Shown here one piece after another: positions 24,843 to 34,007 of a stretch of 64,000 nt of DNA. Position 1 is the stretch's first letter. Every line of letters starts with the position of its first letter. A program made the position numbers and the translations under genes. The DNA comes from an uncultured Gemmiger sp. (lineage in GTDB: Bacteria; Bacillota; Clostridia; Oscillospirales; Ruminococcaceae): NCBI RefSeq assembly GCF_934561205.1, contig NZ_CAKTFU010000001.1, positions 186,001 through 250,000 on the forward strand, given 5' to 3'. The notes below the pieces were generated by a model that was given only the letters and a program-made list of their open reading frames with translations, was not told the origin of the DNA and made no database searches.

Positions 24843-26066
24843 TCATTCATACTCTCGGAATTGCAGACCGCCGCGGCCTGTCATGGCCGATTCGGGGTCC
24901 ACGGTCTTGCTGCCGATGCGCAGCTCGTAATCTGTGCCGCTGTCGGCGGCGGCACCTAAAACGGTTCCTGTTTCCACATTTTGACCGACCTGTACGTCTA
25001 TGGCTGCCAGTCCGTACAGATAGCTTTTTACGCCGCAGCCGTGGTCGATGACCACCGTGCCGCCGGTAAGCTGCAGGCTGCCCGCAAACAGCACCTTGCC
25101 GCTTTGCGGGGCGGTGACCTGCTCGCCGGGGGCGGGGGCATAGGCAAGGCCGGTGGCTTGTCCGACGCGGGCGCCGTTGACCATCTGTACATCGCCGTAA
25201 TGCAGCTGCACCGCTGCGGCACTGGGTGCGCGGAAGGCGCCCTGCCACAATTTTTCGGCGCTGCCTGTGGTGAACAGCGGCCAGATATTGTTGCGGTATT
25301 CCTCGCCGCCCGTGCGGGTATCCTCGGCCACCGTGACGGTGTCGGTCTGGGCGGAGCTTACCGTCAGTTCCAGCTGCTGCGAAAAGTCGCCGCAGCTCAA
25401 ATCCAACGTGTGTACGCCGCTTTCTGCGTTGTATGTTACGGGGATGTACCCCATGTAACCGGCCTGCGTCTTGCGGAACCATACAGTGCCGAGGTCGGTC
25501 TGCAAAGCAGGTTCGCCCTCTACCAGACCTGTCAGGGACAGGGCCACGACGCTGCCCTGCACCGCGCGGTCGGCGCTGAGCGCCACCTTGGGCTTTTGCT
25601 GCAGGGTAAAGTCCGCACAGTAGGCAGACCAGCCCTCCGGTTCAGAGGCTTCGTCCGCAACGTGCCAGACGGTCAGGGTCAGGCGGTAGGTGCCGTTGGC
25701 ATCATAGGAATAGCTGTCAAACTCGGCGGCAGAGCCGCTCCACTGCACGCCGGAGGGGGCGGTCACGGTAATTTTTGCGCGGCTGACCCAGCCGGGCAAT
25801 TCCAGCGCGGGAACGCCTTCACTGAAGGTTCCCAGATGCTGCACCGACAGGTTGGTCGGGCTTTGCACCTGTTTGGAAAGCCTGTCCCCCAAAACGGGGA
25901 CCGTCCAGTCCCAGCCGTTGGAGGTAAGCTCTGCCCCGCCGAAAACAACCGGCTGCTGCGGCAGGTCGGCTGCACCGGCGCGGCTGTAAAAGTAGCCGAC
26001 GGAACCGCCCAGGATCAACGCCAGCGTGGCGGCCACCATGACCAGCCATAAAAGGAATCTGCGCAT
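24843..26066 (-). CDS. membrane protein with a degenerate M23/LytM domain
   Basis: A 407-residue paralogue of the following gene's outer part. An N-terminal signal-anchor helix (about 4-26, LLWLVMVAATLALILGGSVGYF) leads to an extracellular region with beta-rich repeats and a C-terminal M23-like fold (GGTVVIDHGCGVKSYLYGL). As in its neighbour, the metal ligands are lost: YGL replaces YAHL and DYELRIG replaces the HLHFE motif, while the HG pair remains. Both genes may have come from a tandem duplication. Non-catalytic LytM proteins usually scaffold or activate amidases; SpoIIQ is a sporulation example. The gene starts behind AGGAG. Confidence 0.75.
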   Translation of the reverse strand: MRRFLLWLVMVAATLALILGGSVGYFYSRAGAADLPQQPVVFGGAELTSNGWDWTVPVLGDRLSKQVQSPTNLSVQHLGTFSEGVPALELPGWVSRAKITVTAPSGVQWSGSAAEFDSYSYDANGTYRLTLTVWHVADEASEPEGWSAYCADFTLQQKPKVALSADRAVQGSVVALSLTGLVEGEPALQTDLGTVWFRKTQAGYMGYIPVTYNAESGVHTLDLSCGDFSQQLELTVSSAQTDTVTVAEDTRTGGEEYRNNIWPLFTTGSAEKLWQGAFRAPSAAAVQLHYGDVQMVNGARVGQATGLAYAPAPGEQVTAPQSGKVLFAGSLQLTGGTVVIDHGCGVKSYLYGLAAIDVQVGQNVETGTVLGAAADSGTDYELRIGSKTVDPESAMTGRGGLQFREYE

Positions 26067-26088
26067 GTTGGGATTCTCCTGTTAAAAC

Positions 26089-26120
26089 ATGCCGGGCGCA
26101 GACACGGCTGCGCCCGGCAT
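26089..26120 (-). terminator. GC-rich hairpin between the small gene and the M23-like pair
   Basis: A perfect 13-bp stem (ATGCCGGGCGCAG with its complement) and 6-nt loop. The U-tract is short (GUUUUAAC), so it is probably a partial terminator that reduces read-through to the M23-like genes. Confidence 0.6.
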
Positions 26121-26132
26121 GAATCGTTGGTA

Positions 26133-26372
26133 TCAGAATTTGATGGCGTCCGGGTCGGTATCCTCAGCAGGTGCGGTGTCATCGTCCTGGATCTTCTCGT
26201 AGACGGTGTCCTCATCGTCGTCATAATCTTCCATATCATCACTGAACAGCAGGCGCTCGTACTCGTCCAGTTCCTTCTCACGGTGATACAGATACAACGC
26301 GGCGGCGGTCAAAGCACCGGCAGCGGCAAACATAAAGGCCAGCACGGCACCAAAGGTAGATTTCTTCATCAT
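26133..26372 (-). CDS. small membrane protein with an acidic tail
   Basis: A 79-residue protein that I do not recognise. It has MMKK, a hydrophobic helix at about 6-24 (FGAVLAFMFAAAGALTAAALY), and then a strongly acidic C-terminal part (DDMEDYDDDEDTVYEK and further Asp/Glu residues). The ATG at 26372 is preferred, with AGGGAG 9 nt upstream; the ATG at 26369 is also possible. It has its own promoter and precedes the M23-like genes across a hairpin. Confidence 0.7.
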   Translation of the reverse strand: MMKKSTFGAVLAFMFAAAGALTAAALYLYHREKELDEYERLLFSDDMEDYDDDEDTVYEKIQDDDTAPAEDTDPDAIKF

Positions 26373-26408
26373 AGGGGGGTTCTCCCTTCGCAATAATATT
26401 ACAAGGTA

Positions 26409-26437
26409 ATTATACCCGACTTTGCCAAAATTTACAA
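26409..26437 (-). promoter_or_regulatory. sigma-A promoter of the small membrane protein and M23-like genes
   Basis: TTGTAA (26437-26432), a 17-bp spacer and a perfect TATAAT (26414-26409). Confidence 0.75.
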
Positions 26438-26487
26438 CACCGAAGATGTAAATTTTTGGTATCAATCTGCCGTTTTACAGCGCAAAA

Positions 26488-27519
26488 TCAGGGCCACAGT
26501 GTGCGGTACGCCGCAAAGGCGTTGGGTATGGGGTAGACCTCGGCCAGTTGGTTCGGGGCGGCCCAGACATAGCCCGCAGGCAGGGGCGCAGCGGGGGCTG
26601 TCCCCTGCCAGCCGCCCAGCTGCCAGATGCGGTGGGTAAACACATGCTTGGCGGGGGGCAGGCTTTCGCCCAGCGTTGCGTGTACGCCCAGCTTTTCCAG
26701 CTCGGCCTGCAGCTGTTCGCGCGTTAAGGCGCTTTCCCATGCGGCGGGCTGCCACAGCCCGGCCAGCAGCCCCTTGGCGGGGCGGCGCTGCAAAAGCAGC
26801 CCCTGTTCGCTCGAAATCAGCGCTACCGTCACGGGGACGGTGCGTTTTTCCTTGGGGGCGGGTTTTACGGGCAGCTTGTCGGCGCGGCCCGCCGCGCAGC
26901 CTTGGCAAAGCGGCTGCAAGGGGCAGGTTTCGCAGTGCGGCGCACCGGGGATGCAGACCAGCGCGCCCAGCTCCATCAGGGCTTCGTTGTAGGCACCTGG
27001 GGTATCCTTGGGCATCTGGTCGATGACCCGCCCGGTGAACAGCCGCCTGGCGGCGGGGGTCATAATGTCGGCATCGTCGTTGTACAGCCGCGCAAAAACG
27101 CGCAGGACATTGCCGTCCACGGCGGGCACGGGCAGCCCAAAGGCGATGCTGGCAATGGCGCCGGCGGTGTAATCCCCGATACCCGGCAGGGCGCGCAGGG
27201 CGGCGTAGTCGGCAGGCAGTTCGCCGCCGTACTGCTCGCATACGATGCGCGCCGCCTTTTGCATGTTATTGACGCGGTTATAGTACCCCAGCCCTTGCCA
27301 CAGCTTGCGCAGGGCGTCGGTGGGGCAGGCTGCCAGCGCCGCCGGGTCAGGCAAAGCGGCGATAAAGCGGTTGTAGTACGGCACGGCGGCGGTCATACGG
27401 GTCTGCTGCAGCATGATTTCACTGACCCAGATATGGTACGCAGAAGGCTCCTGCCGAAAGGGCAGGAGCCTTTTATTTGCGTAAAACCATTGCAGCAGCG
27501 GGGCGGCAATGGGCTGCAT
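26488..27519 (-). CDS. mutY: A/G-specific adenine DNA glycosylase
   Basis: Removes adenine mispaired with 8-oxoguanine. The 343-residue enzyme has the catalytic Glu34 in SEIMLQQTR, the helix-hairpin-helix LPGIGDYTAGA at 111-121, the catalytic Asp135 in AVDGNVLRV, and the 4Fe-4S cluster ligands Cys189, Cys196, Cys199 and Cys205 (C-x6-C-x2-C-x5-C). A Nudix-like C-terminal domain that checks oxoG follows. Its ATG overlaps the stop of asnS by one base (TGATG), so the two are translationally coupled. Confidence 0.95.
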   Translation of the reverse strand: MQPIAAPLLQWFYANKRLLPFRQEPSAYHIWVSEIMLQQTRMTAAVPYYNRFIAALPDPAALAACPTDALRKLWQGLGYYNRVNNMQKAARIVCEQYGGELPADYAALRALPGIGDYTAGAIASIAFGLPVPAVDGNVLRVFARLYNDDADIMTPAARRLFTGRVIDQMPKDTPGAYNEALMELGALVCIPGAPHCETCPLQPLCQGCAAGRADKLPVKPAPKEKRTVPVTVALISSEQGLLLQRRPAKGLLAGLWQPAAWESALTREQLQAELEKLGVHATLGESLPPAKHVFTHRIWQLGGWQGTAPAAPLPAGYVWAAPNQLAEVYPIPNAFAAYRTLWP

Positions 27520-28904
27520 CAGAAGCCTCCGCAGGTGCGCGGGAACGGGATGACGTCACGGATGTTGGGGATGCCGGTAACGTACATCAGCAGGCGCTCA
27601 AAGCCCAGACCGTAACCGGCGTGCTTGACGCTGCCGTAACGGCGCAGGTCCAGATACCAGTCGTAGTCGGCGGTGTTCAGACCCAGCTCCTTCATGCGGG
27701 CTTCCAGCACGTCCAGACGCTCCTCACGCTGGGAGCCGCCGATCAGCTCACCGATGCCGGGAACCAGCATATCGGCGGCGGCAACGGTCTTGCCGTCGTC
27801 GTTCTGGCGCATGTAGAAGGCTTTGATCTCCTTCGGGTAGTCAGTGACAAAGACGGGCTTTTTGAAGATCTGCTCGGTCAGATAGCGCTCGTGCTCGGTC
27901 TGCAGATCGGTGCCCCACTCGACCTTGTACTGGAAGTTGTCGTTGTTTTTCTTCAGCAGTTCGATGGCGTCGGTGTAGGTGACGCGGGCAAAGTCGCTGT
28001 CGGCCACGAGGTTCAGGCGCTCGATCAGACCCTTGTCAAAGAACTGGTTGAAGAACGCCAGCTCATCGGGGCAGTGATCCAGCAGATAGCGGATGACATA
28101 GCGGGTCATAGCTTCGGCGGTTTCCAGATAGGTGTTCAGGTCGGCAAATGCCATTTCCGGCTCGATCATCCAGAACTCGGCGGCGTGGCGGGTGTCGTAG
28201 CTCTTTTCGGCGCGGAAGGTCGGGCCGAAGGTGTAGACGTTGCCCAGCGCCATAGCCATGGCCTCTGCCTCCAGCTGGCCGGAAACGGTCAGGTTGACGG
28301 CACGCTTGAAGAAGTCCTTGGAGTAATCGACGGCGCCGTCCTCGGTGCGGGGCAGGTCGTTGAGGTCCAGCGTGGTGACCTGGAACATCTCGCCCGCGCC
28401 CTCGCAGTCAGAGCCGGTGAAGATGGGGGTGTGCACATAGGTAAAGCCGTGCTCGTGGAAGAACTGGTGCAGGGCAAAGGCAGCCTGACCGCGCACACGG
28501 AACGCGGCGTTGAAGGTGTTGGTGCGGGGACGCAGGTGGGTCATGGTGCGCAGGTAGTCCATGCCCATCTTGTTTTTCTGCAGCGGATAGTCGCCGCCGC
28601 AGCTGCCCAGCACGGTGATTTCGTCGGCGTTAATTTCAAAGGGCTGCTTGGCGCCGGGGGTCACGACCAGTGTGCCGGTGACCTCAAAGCTGGTGTACAG
28701 ACCCGCCTTGGCGATCTCAGTATAGTTGGACAGCTTGTCGGCCTGAAAAACGACCTGCACAGGCTTGTAGCAGCTGCCGTCAGACAGAGAGATAAAGCCG
28801 ATATTTTTAGAATCGCGCACGGTTTTGGCCCAGCCGCAGACAGTCACCTTGGTGCCGTCGGCGGGGGTGGATTTGTACAGCGATGCAAGTTCGGTTCTTT
28901 GCAT
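27519..28904 (-). CDS. asnS: asparaginyl-tRNA synthetase
   Basis: Charges tRNA-Asn. A class II synthetase of 461 residues: an N-terminal OB-fold anticodon domain ([20 protein letters not shown]), motif 2 near [21 protein letters not shown] and motif 3 [15 protein letters not shown]. The ATG at 28904 is chosen, with GGAG 12 nt upstream and the usual start MQRTELASL. It has its own sigma-A promoter. No T-box precedes it, although the asnB gene for the same amino acid has one. Confidence 0.96.
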   Translation of the reverse strand: MQRTELASLYKSTPADGTKVTVCGWAKTVRDSKNIGFISLSDGSCYKPVQVVFQADKLSNYTEIAKAGLYTSFEVTGTLVVTPGAKQPFEINADEITVLGSCGGDYPLQKNKMGMDYLRTMTHLRPRTNTFNAAFRVRGQAAFALHQFFHEHGFTYVHTPIFTGSDCEGAGEMFQVTTLDLNDLPRTEDGAVDYSKDFFKRAVNLTVSGQLEAEAMAMALGNVYTFGPTFRAEKSYDTRHAAEFWMIEPEMAFADLNTYLETAEAMTRYVIRYLLDHCPDELAFFNQFFDKGLIERLNLVADSDFARVTYTDAIELLKKNNDNFQYKVEWGTDLQTEHERYLTEQIFKKPVFVTDYPKEIKAFYMRQNDDGKTVAAADMLVPGIGELIGGSQREERLDVLEARMKELGLNTADYDWYLDLRRYGSVKHAGYGLGFERLLMYVTGIPNIRDVIPFPRTCGGF

Positions 28905-28945
28905 AGGTAGTCCACTCCTCATTTTTATACTTATGAATACATCCT

Positions 28946-28974
28946 ATTATATATGGTTATTGCAAAAAAGTAAA
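28946..28974 (-). promoter_or_regulatory. sigma-A promoter of asnS-mutY
   Basis: TTTACT (28974-28969), a 17-bp spacer and a perfect TATAAT (28951-28946), ending about 42 nt before asnS. Confidence 0.7.
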
Positions 28975-29001
28975 GGGGCTGACGCGGGTTGGCGGTAGAA
29001 A

Positions 29002-30063
29002 TCAGGAATCCGTCAGTGCGCTTACCAGTGCCATGGCGGCCAGCTCCCCTGCCCGCTTGGCCTCGGTCAGGGTATTTGCATGGCCGCCGACCTCCAGCAG
29101 CAAACACCCGACGGCAAGGTCCTGGTTATAAAAGCGGTAGCCGCACAGCACGGGGCGCGCAAGCCCCGGATACTGCGCCGCCATCTCCTGCTGCCATGCG
29201 GCGGCAAAGCGCAGGTTCAGTTTCCAGTTCGGCAGTTTGGCGGTGGTGCCGTTGTCGCACCCCGCAATCAGCATGACCTGGGCGGTGTCCTGCCCGTCGA
29301 TCTGGCACAGCGGCTTGACGCGCGTGCCGTCGGAGTCCTCGATGGCGTCGCGATGCACATCCAGCACGATTTTGATGCTGGGGTATTTTTGCAGGTAGCT
29401 TTGCGCCGTGGCGCGGCTGCGGGCGTAACTTTCGGTGTAGCTGGGCGAATCGTGCAGGGTGGTGTCGTGCAATGTCGTGATGCCCGCAGCGTTCAGCACA
29501 TCGGCCATCACCTGCCCCACCGCGCACATATTCAGCGCCGTATTGCGTGTGCGGGCGGTGAAATCCGGGTCAAAATACAGTTCGGGATGGGTCTGGTAGG
29601 TTTCGGTGGCGTGGGTGTGCAAAATCAGAACCTGCGGCTCGGCGCTGCCGACGTCCACCGTGAAAGGCAGGTTGGCGGTGGTCACGGCGGCCAGCAGGTC
29701 GGCGTCCGCGTGCTCGGTCATGTTGCGGATGGTGCCTGCCGCCAGCTTGACGGTGCCCGCATCGGGGGAAAGATACTCGCTGCGGATCGCCCCTGCGTTC
29801 GGCGGCGGTGTAGGTGTGGGGGTGGCAGCGGGCGTCGGGCCGGGCGTGGGCGCAGCAGGGGCAGGGGCGGCAGTCGGGACGGGGGTCGGTGCGGGGGTAG
29901 GCTGTGGGGCTTCGGCAGCGGTCGGCACGGCGGCTGCCGCAAGAACCTGCCGCGCGATTTTGCGCTGAGGCAGCTGCAAAAACGCCGCAAACCCCGCCGC
30001 CGTGCACAGCAAAAACAGGATCGTCTGCCCCACGGCGACCCATGCAAGGTGTTTTTTGGGCAT
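29002..30063 (-). CDS. spoIIP: stage II sporulation protein P
   Basis: A cell-wall amidase and endopeptidase of the SpoIID-SpoIIM-SpoIIP engulfment machine. The 353-residue protein has a membrane anchor at about 6-27 (WVAVGQTILFLLCTAAGFAAF), a Pro/Thr/Ala low-complexity linker (about 48-95), and the catalytic amidase_3-like domain: LILHTHATETY, VLDVHRDAI and LLEVGGHANTLTEA carry the zinc-binding His and Glu residues. The ATG at 30063 is chosen because GGGGG lies 7 nt upstream. A weak mother-cell promoter candidate lies at 30086-30093. Confidence 0.94.
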   Translation of the reverse strand: MPKKHLAWVAVGQTILFLLCTAAGFAAFLQLPQRKIARQVLAAAAVPTAAEAPQPTPAPTPVPTAAPAPAAPTPGPTPAATPTPTPPPNAGAIRSEYLSPDAGTVKLAAGTIRNMTEHADADLLAAVTTANLPFTVDVGSAEPQVLILHTHATETYQTHPELYFDPDFTARTRNTALNMCAVGQVMADVLNAAGITTLHDTTLHDSPSYTESYARSRATAQSYLQKYPSIKIVLDVHRDAIEDSDGTRVKPLCQIDGQDTAQVMLIAGCDNGTTAKLPNWKLNLRFAAAWQQEMAAQYPGLARPVLCGYRFYNQDLAVGCLLLEVGGHANTLTEAKRAGELAAMALVSALTDS

Positions 30064-30085
30064 GGCTGCACCCCCTTTGACCATA

Positions 30086-30093
30086 ATTTTATG
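30086..30093 (-). promoter_or_regulatory. tentative sigma-E-type -10 element of spoIIP
   Basis: CATAAAAT (30093-30086) is close to the sigma-E -10 consensus CATACAHT, with the AT-rich TCTAATT about 13 nt upstream as a poor -35. spoIIP can be sigma-E dependent in Bacillus. The match is weak. Confidence 0.3.
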
Positions 30094-30132
30094 ATTTTGC
30101 ATCGAAAATTAGAATTATTTTTCAAAAAGGCC

Positions 30133-30161
30133 TTGCAAGTCGGCGCAAAACGTGGTAAGAT
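30133..30161 (+). promoter_or_regulatory. sigma-A promoter of rpsT
   Basis: TTGCAA (30133-30138), a 17-bp spacer and TAAGAT (30156-30161), about 40 nt before the rpsT start. Confidence 0.7.
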
Positions 30162-30199
30162 AACTTGTACTGTTATGGGGAACCAAGGAGGTGGAACGA

Positions 30200-30466
30200 A
30201 TGCCTAATATCAAATCTCAGAAGGACCGTGTTGTTCAGGCCAAGAAAGAGGCTATGCACAACAAGGCCATCAAGTCCAACCTGAAAACAGTGATTAAGAA
30301 GGCTGACGCTGCCATCGAAAGCAACGCTGCTGACAAAGAGACTGCCATCAAGGCTGCTGCCTCTGCACTGAACTCTGCCCAGAGCAAGGGTGTCATCCAT
30401 AAGAACACCGCTGCCCGCAAGATCAGCCGCATGGCTAAGCGCGCCAACAAGGCCGCTGCTCAGTAA
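30200..30466 (+). CDS. rpsT: 30S ribosomal protein S20
   Basis: A primary 16S rRNA-binding protein, 88 residues of Lys/Ala-rich helix. It starts MPNIKSQKDRVVQAKKE as in homologues, and KNTAARKISRMAKRANKA is the conserved C-terminal part. The ATG at 30200 follows AAGGAGG with a good spacing. It is monocistronic, divergent from spoIIP, and ends at a strong terminator. Confidence 0.97.
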   Translation: MPNIKSQKDRVVQAKKEAMHNKAIKSNLKTVIKKADAAIESNAADKETAIKAAASALNSAQSKGVIHKNTAARKISRMAKRANKAAAQ

Positions 30467-30479
30467 AATCACTTGAACA

Positions 30480-30505
30480 ATGCCCGCCGTGAAAACGGCG
30501 GGCAT
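30480..30505 (+). terminator. intrinsic terminator of rpsT
   Basis: An 11-bp perfect stem (ATGCCCGCCGT with ACGGCGGGCAT), a GAAA loop and a following TTTTCATTTTT run, 13 nt past the stop. It may also help end addA from the other side. Confidence 0.9.
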
Positions 30506-30534
30506 TTTCATTTTTATTACGGCCATGCCGCGAT

Positions 30535-33500
30535 TTACCGCAGCGGCACGTCGATTTCCTGCTGCATGGTAAAGCTGTAAACGGTCAGCTTGGTCACAGG
30601 GACGCTCAGGCGCTGGGCAAAGGCGCGGCGGTACAGGCGCAGCTGGCCGGCGTACTCCCGCAGGTAAAAGTCCGCATCGGTGCTGCGGTCGGTCTTGTAG
30701 TCCAGAATTTCGGCGTGGTCGTCAAACACCAGCACCAGGTCGGCAATGCCCTGCACCAGCACCTCGGCATCGGGCACATTGCTGCCGGGCACGATACGGT
30801 CGGCGGGCAGTGCGGTGATAAACGGTTCCTCGCGCAAAATCTGCCGGGCCTGTCGGATGCGCCGCCAGACGGCACTTTCAAAAAACGGCCGCACATCGTC
30901 CAGACGCAGCTTTTCGGACAAATTCTTGTCCAGAAGTTCGGCGTCGATCTGGCGCTGTACCTCGGCGGTAAGGTCGGGCGCGGGGCTGTCAAACGGCACA
31001 CTTTGCATAAAGGCATGGATCGCCGTGCCGCGCTCGGCGCCCGTCAGGCCGGATTTTTGCATAAATGCCGGGCGTTCCAGCGCCACAGGCTTGGCAGCGT
31101 GGGTCACGGCGCTGACACTGACCTTGGCGGGTATCGTTTCCAGCGCGGCGCGGGGGCTGCGCCAGGCAAAGTTTTGCTGCAGACGCTGTGCAAATTCGGC
31201 ATCAGGTGCGGCGAGGTCCGCCTGCACGGCTTCGACCTCGGCCTCCTGCCCCGTGTATACCCGCACAGCCAGCGGCACACGGGTGGGCAGACTGTGCGGC
31301 AGCATACCCGTAAGATCCCACAGGGCGTGGCTGTCGGGGTGCAGCAGCGCCGCCGTCATCAGCCAGGCGCCCCAGCTGCTCATGCTTTGCAGCATTTCGG
31401 GGGTTGCGGCCTCGGTCTGGGCGCAAAGTGCGGGCAGCTTGGTACCCGCCGCCGTGGCAATGGGCGCCGTGATGATCAATGCGTCCTGCGCGCGGGTCAG
31501 CGCCACATACAAAATGCGCATCTCCTCGCTGACGGTCTCTGCGCGGATGGTCTGGGTCAGTGCGGCGTAGGGCAATGTCTTGTAGCGCTTGGAGGTGCTG
31601 CCCGCCCGCATCATAACGCCGACGCCCAGTGTGCTGTGGCTGAGCACGGGGCGCACAGCGTCTGATTGGTTGAATTTGTGGGTGGTGTTTGCTACAAACA
31701 CGACGGGGAATTCCAGCCCTTTGGAGCGATGCACCGTCATAATCGAGACACAGCCCGGGCGGGTCTGCCCGGCAGGGCTTAACACCAGCCCCTTGCCGCG
31801 TTTGGCGGATTCCATGGCGCGGCACAGTGCCGAAAGCCCGCTGCGCCCCGCCCCGGCAGCCCAGCCGGTAAAGGCCAGCAGATCCTCGCGGCAGCGCGGG
31901 CCTTCGGGCAGGGTGCCCACGGCAGCCAGATACCCCGTGCGCGCCAGCAGTTCCTCCAGCAGGCGGTCGATCGGCAGTGTGCGGGCCAGGCGGCGGTACT
32001 CCTGCAGGGCTTCGACAAAGGGGGCAAAGCGCTCTCCCCCGCTGTACAGGACGGCGGCATACAGGCTACCCTTGGGGCAGCGGGCGCGCAGGGCCACCAG
32101 GTCGTCGGGCGTATAGGGGAACATCGGGCTTAGCAAAACCGAGGCCAGTGGGATATCCTGCGCGGGGTTATCCAGCACCTGCAAAAGCGCCGCAAAGGGG
32201 CGGATGGCAGGTGTATCCAAAATATCGGACGATGTATCGGCAAACACGGGGATGCCGTGCTTTCGTAGGGCGGCCTCGTAGGCGGTAAAATCCTTGCGTC
32301 CGCGCAAGAGGATACAAAAATCCTCGTAGGTACAGGGGCGTGTGCCCTGCTTGCAGCGCACGGCAAAGCCCGCGTCCACCATCTCGGCAATGCGGCGGGC
32401 TATCTGCTCGGCGTCCTGCTCGACAGTGCCGACGGTCACATCCAGCTCGCAGAAACCGGGGTAGTCGGGGTTGGGCAGCCCCACCACAAGGCGCTGGCCG
32501 TCGCCGTACTCGACACCGCCGACCTGCTCGGAAAACAGCACCGAGAAGAAGTAGTTGATGCCGTCAATGACGCGGGGCGCAGAACGAAAGTTGCGGTCCA
32601 GGCTCAGCGTCGATGCCAGCGGCGCGGGCTGCGGGTACGGCAGCCAGACCTGCTGTTTTTCGATGAACACCTCGGGCGCGGCCTGCCGGAAGCGATAAAT
32701 GCTCTGCTTGATGTCTCCCACAAAAAACAGGTTGTCCGCCTCGGTGTGGGCCAAGGCAAAGTAGATAGCGTCCTGCAGGGCATTGGTGTCCTGATATTCG
32801 TCCACCAAAATGGCGGCATAGCGCCCGCTGACAACACGGCACAGCGCGGTGCGGCGGTTTTCGCCGTCCACCAGCAGATCCAGCGTCAAGTGCTCGTAAT
32901 CGGCGTAGTCCAGCTTTTTTTCGGCGCATTTGGCGGCAAAGCATTTTTCGGAAAACAAACGGGTCACCCGCACAAGGGCTGCCACCAGCGGCGCGGCTTT
33001 TTCGCGGTCCTGCTGCCATTGCAGCGCCGTGCACAGGATACAGTCGGTGCGCAGGGCGGCCAGCTGCTTTTTGGCGCGGTCGCGCAGTTCAGACACAGCC
33101 AGCGCCGTGGCGTTGGATTCCTTGCCGCCCTTGATGCGCCCTGCCTTGCGGTTGGCACCGGCGGTGTCGTCCAGCTCTGCAACGATGGCGTCCCAGTCGT
33201 CGGATTCCAGTTTTTTGCAGATGCGCCCCGCGCGGTCGGCATCGTCCTGCAAAACGCCGCTGTATGCGGTTTGGGCCGCATCGTCACGGGTGGCCAGGGT
33301 GGCGGCGGTCAAAAGCATCCGCCGGGCGTCTTTGGCGCGTTGGTACGCAATTTTTAACAGTTCGCGTCCCCAGGGGGTATCCTGCGGGGCGGCGTCGTTC
33401 TGCCAGCTTTCGGCGAAGTTCTGCAGCGCCCTGTCGGGGTGGGGCAGCGCGCGCACAAAGCGGTACAGCTCCAGCACGGTCTCGCCGGCGGTGGCATCGC

Positions 33501-33996
33501 TGCGGCCGCGGTCAAACAAATCGGCGTAGGCGCGGAAATCCGCATCCTGATAGGCGGTTTCCAGCACCTCGGCCAGCGTTTCCTGCTCTATGCGGGCCAG
33601 GTCAGCCTCCTCGGCGGTTTCAAAGTCCGGCGGTATGTCCAGCGCGGCAAAGTTTTGCTGCACAAAGTGCAGGCAGAAGGCGTCCACCGTGCCGATGGAG
33701 GCCCGCTGCAGCAGCATCTGCTGGCGGCGCAGGCGGGCGTTTTCGGGGTGGGCGCGCACCTCTTCCCCCAGGCGGGCGGCGATGTCGCCGCGCAGCTTGG
33801 CGGCGGCAGCGTTGGTAAAGGTCACGATCAGCAGCTGATCGGCTTCTATGGGGTGGTTTGGGTCGGTGATAAGCCCTACCACCCGTTCAACCAGAACGCG
33901 CGTCTTGCCGGAGCCCGCTGCGGCGGACACCAGCAGACTGCCGCCGCGGGCCTCAACGGCGGCCTGTTGGGCGGGGGTAAATTGGATATCGGGCAT
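30535..33996 (-). CDS. addA: ATP-dependent helicase/nuclease subunit A
   Basis: One half of the AddAB helicase-nuclease that resects double-strand breaks for homologous recombination. The 1153-residue protein has the SF1/UvrD motor: the Q-motif region TPAQQAAVEA, Walker A AAAGSGKTR near residue 26-34, Walker B in AILVDEYQDTNALQD, motif III VGDIKQSIYRFR, and motif V VMTVHRSKGLEFP-like MTVHRSKGLEF. The C-terminal RecB-type nuclease has GIADLVLVF and ILDYKTD, which carry the catalytic Asp-Asp-Lys. It begins 11 nt after addB. Confidence 0.96.
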   Translation of the reverse strand: MPDIQFTPAQQAAVEARGGSLLVSAAAGSGKTRVLVERVVGLITDPNHPIEADQLLIVTFTNAAAAKLRGDIAARLGEEVRAHPENARLRRQQMLLQRASIGTVDAFCLHFVQQNFAALDIPPDFETAEEADLARIEQETLAEVLETAYQDADFRAYADLFDRGRSDATAGETVLELYRFVRALPHPDRALQNFAESWQNDAAPQDTPWGRELLKIAYQRAKDARRMLLTAATLATRDDAAQTAYSGVLQDDADRAGRICKKLESDDWDAIVAELDDTAGANRKAGRIKGGKESNATALAVSELRDRAKKQLAALRTDCILCTALQWQQDREKAAPLVAALVRVTRLFSEKCFAAKCAEKKLDYADYEHLTLDLLVDGENRRTALCRVVSGRYAAILVDEYQDTNALQDAIYFALAHTEADNLFFVGDIKQSIYRFRQAAPEVFIEKQQVWLPYPQPAPLASTLSLDRNFRSAPRVIDGINYFFSVLFSEQVGGVEYGDGQRLVVGLPNPDYPGFCELDVTVGTVEQDAEQIARRIAEMVDAGFAVRCKQGTRPCTYEDFCILLRGRKDFTAYEAALRKHGIPVFADTSSDILDTPAIRPFAALLQVLDNPAQDIPLASVLLSPMFPYTPDDLVALRARCPKGSLYAAVLYSGGERFAPFVEALQEYRRLARTLPIDRLLEELLARTGYLAAVGTLPEGPRCREDLLAFTGWAAGAGRSGLSALCRAMESAKRGKGLVLSPAGQTRPGCVSIMTVHRSKGLEFPVVFVANTTHKFNQSDAVRPVLSHSTLGVGVMMRAGSTSKRYKTLPYAALTQTIRAETVSEEMRILYVALTRAQDALIITAPIATAAGTKLPALCAQTEAATPEMLQSMSSWGAWLMTAALLHPDSHALWDLTGMLPHSLPTRVPLAVRVYTGQEAEVEAVQADLAAPDAEFAQRLQQNFAWRSPRAALETIPAKVSVSAVTHAAKPVALERPAFMQKSGLTGAERGTAIHAFMQSVPFDSPAPDLTAEVQRQIDAELLDKNLSEKLRLDDVRPFFESAVWRRIRQARQILREEPFITALPADRIVPGSNVPDAEVLVQGIADLVLVFDDHAEILDYKTDRSTDADFYLREYAGQLRLYRRAFAQRLSVPVTKLTVYSFTMQQEIDVPLR

Positions 33997-34007
33997 AGAA
34001 ATACCTC

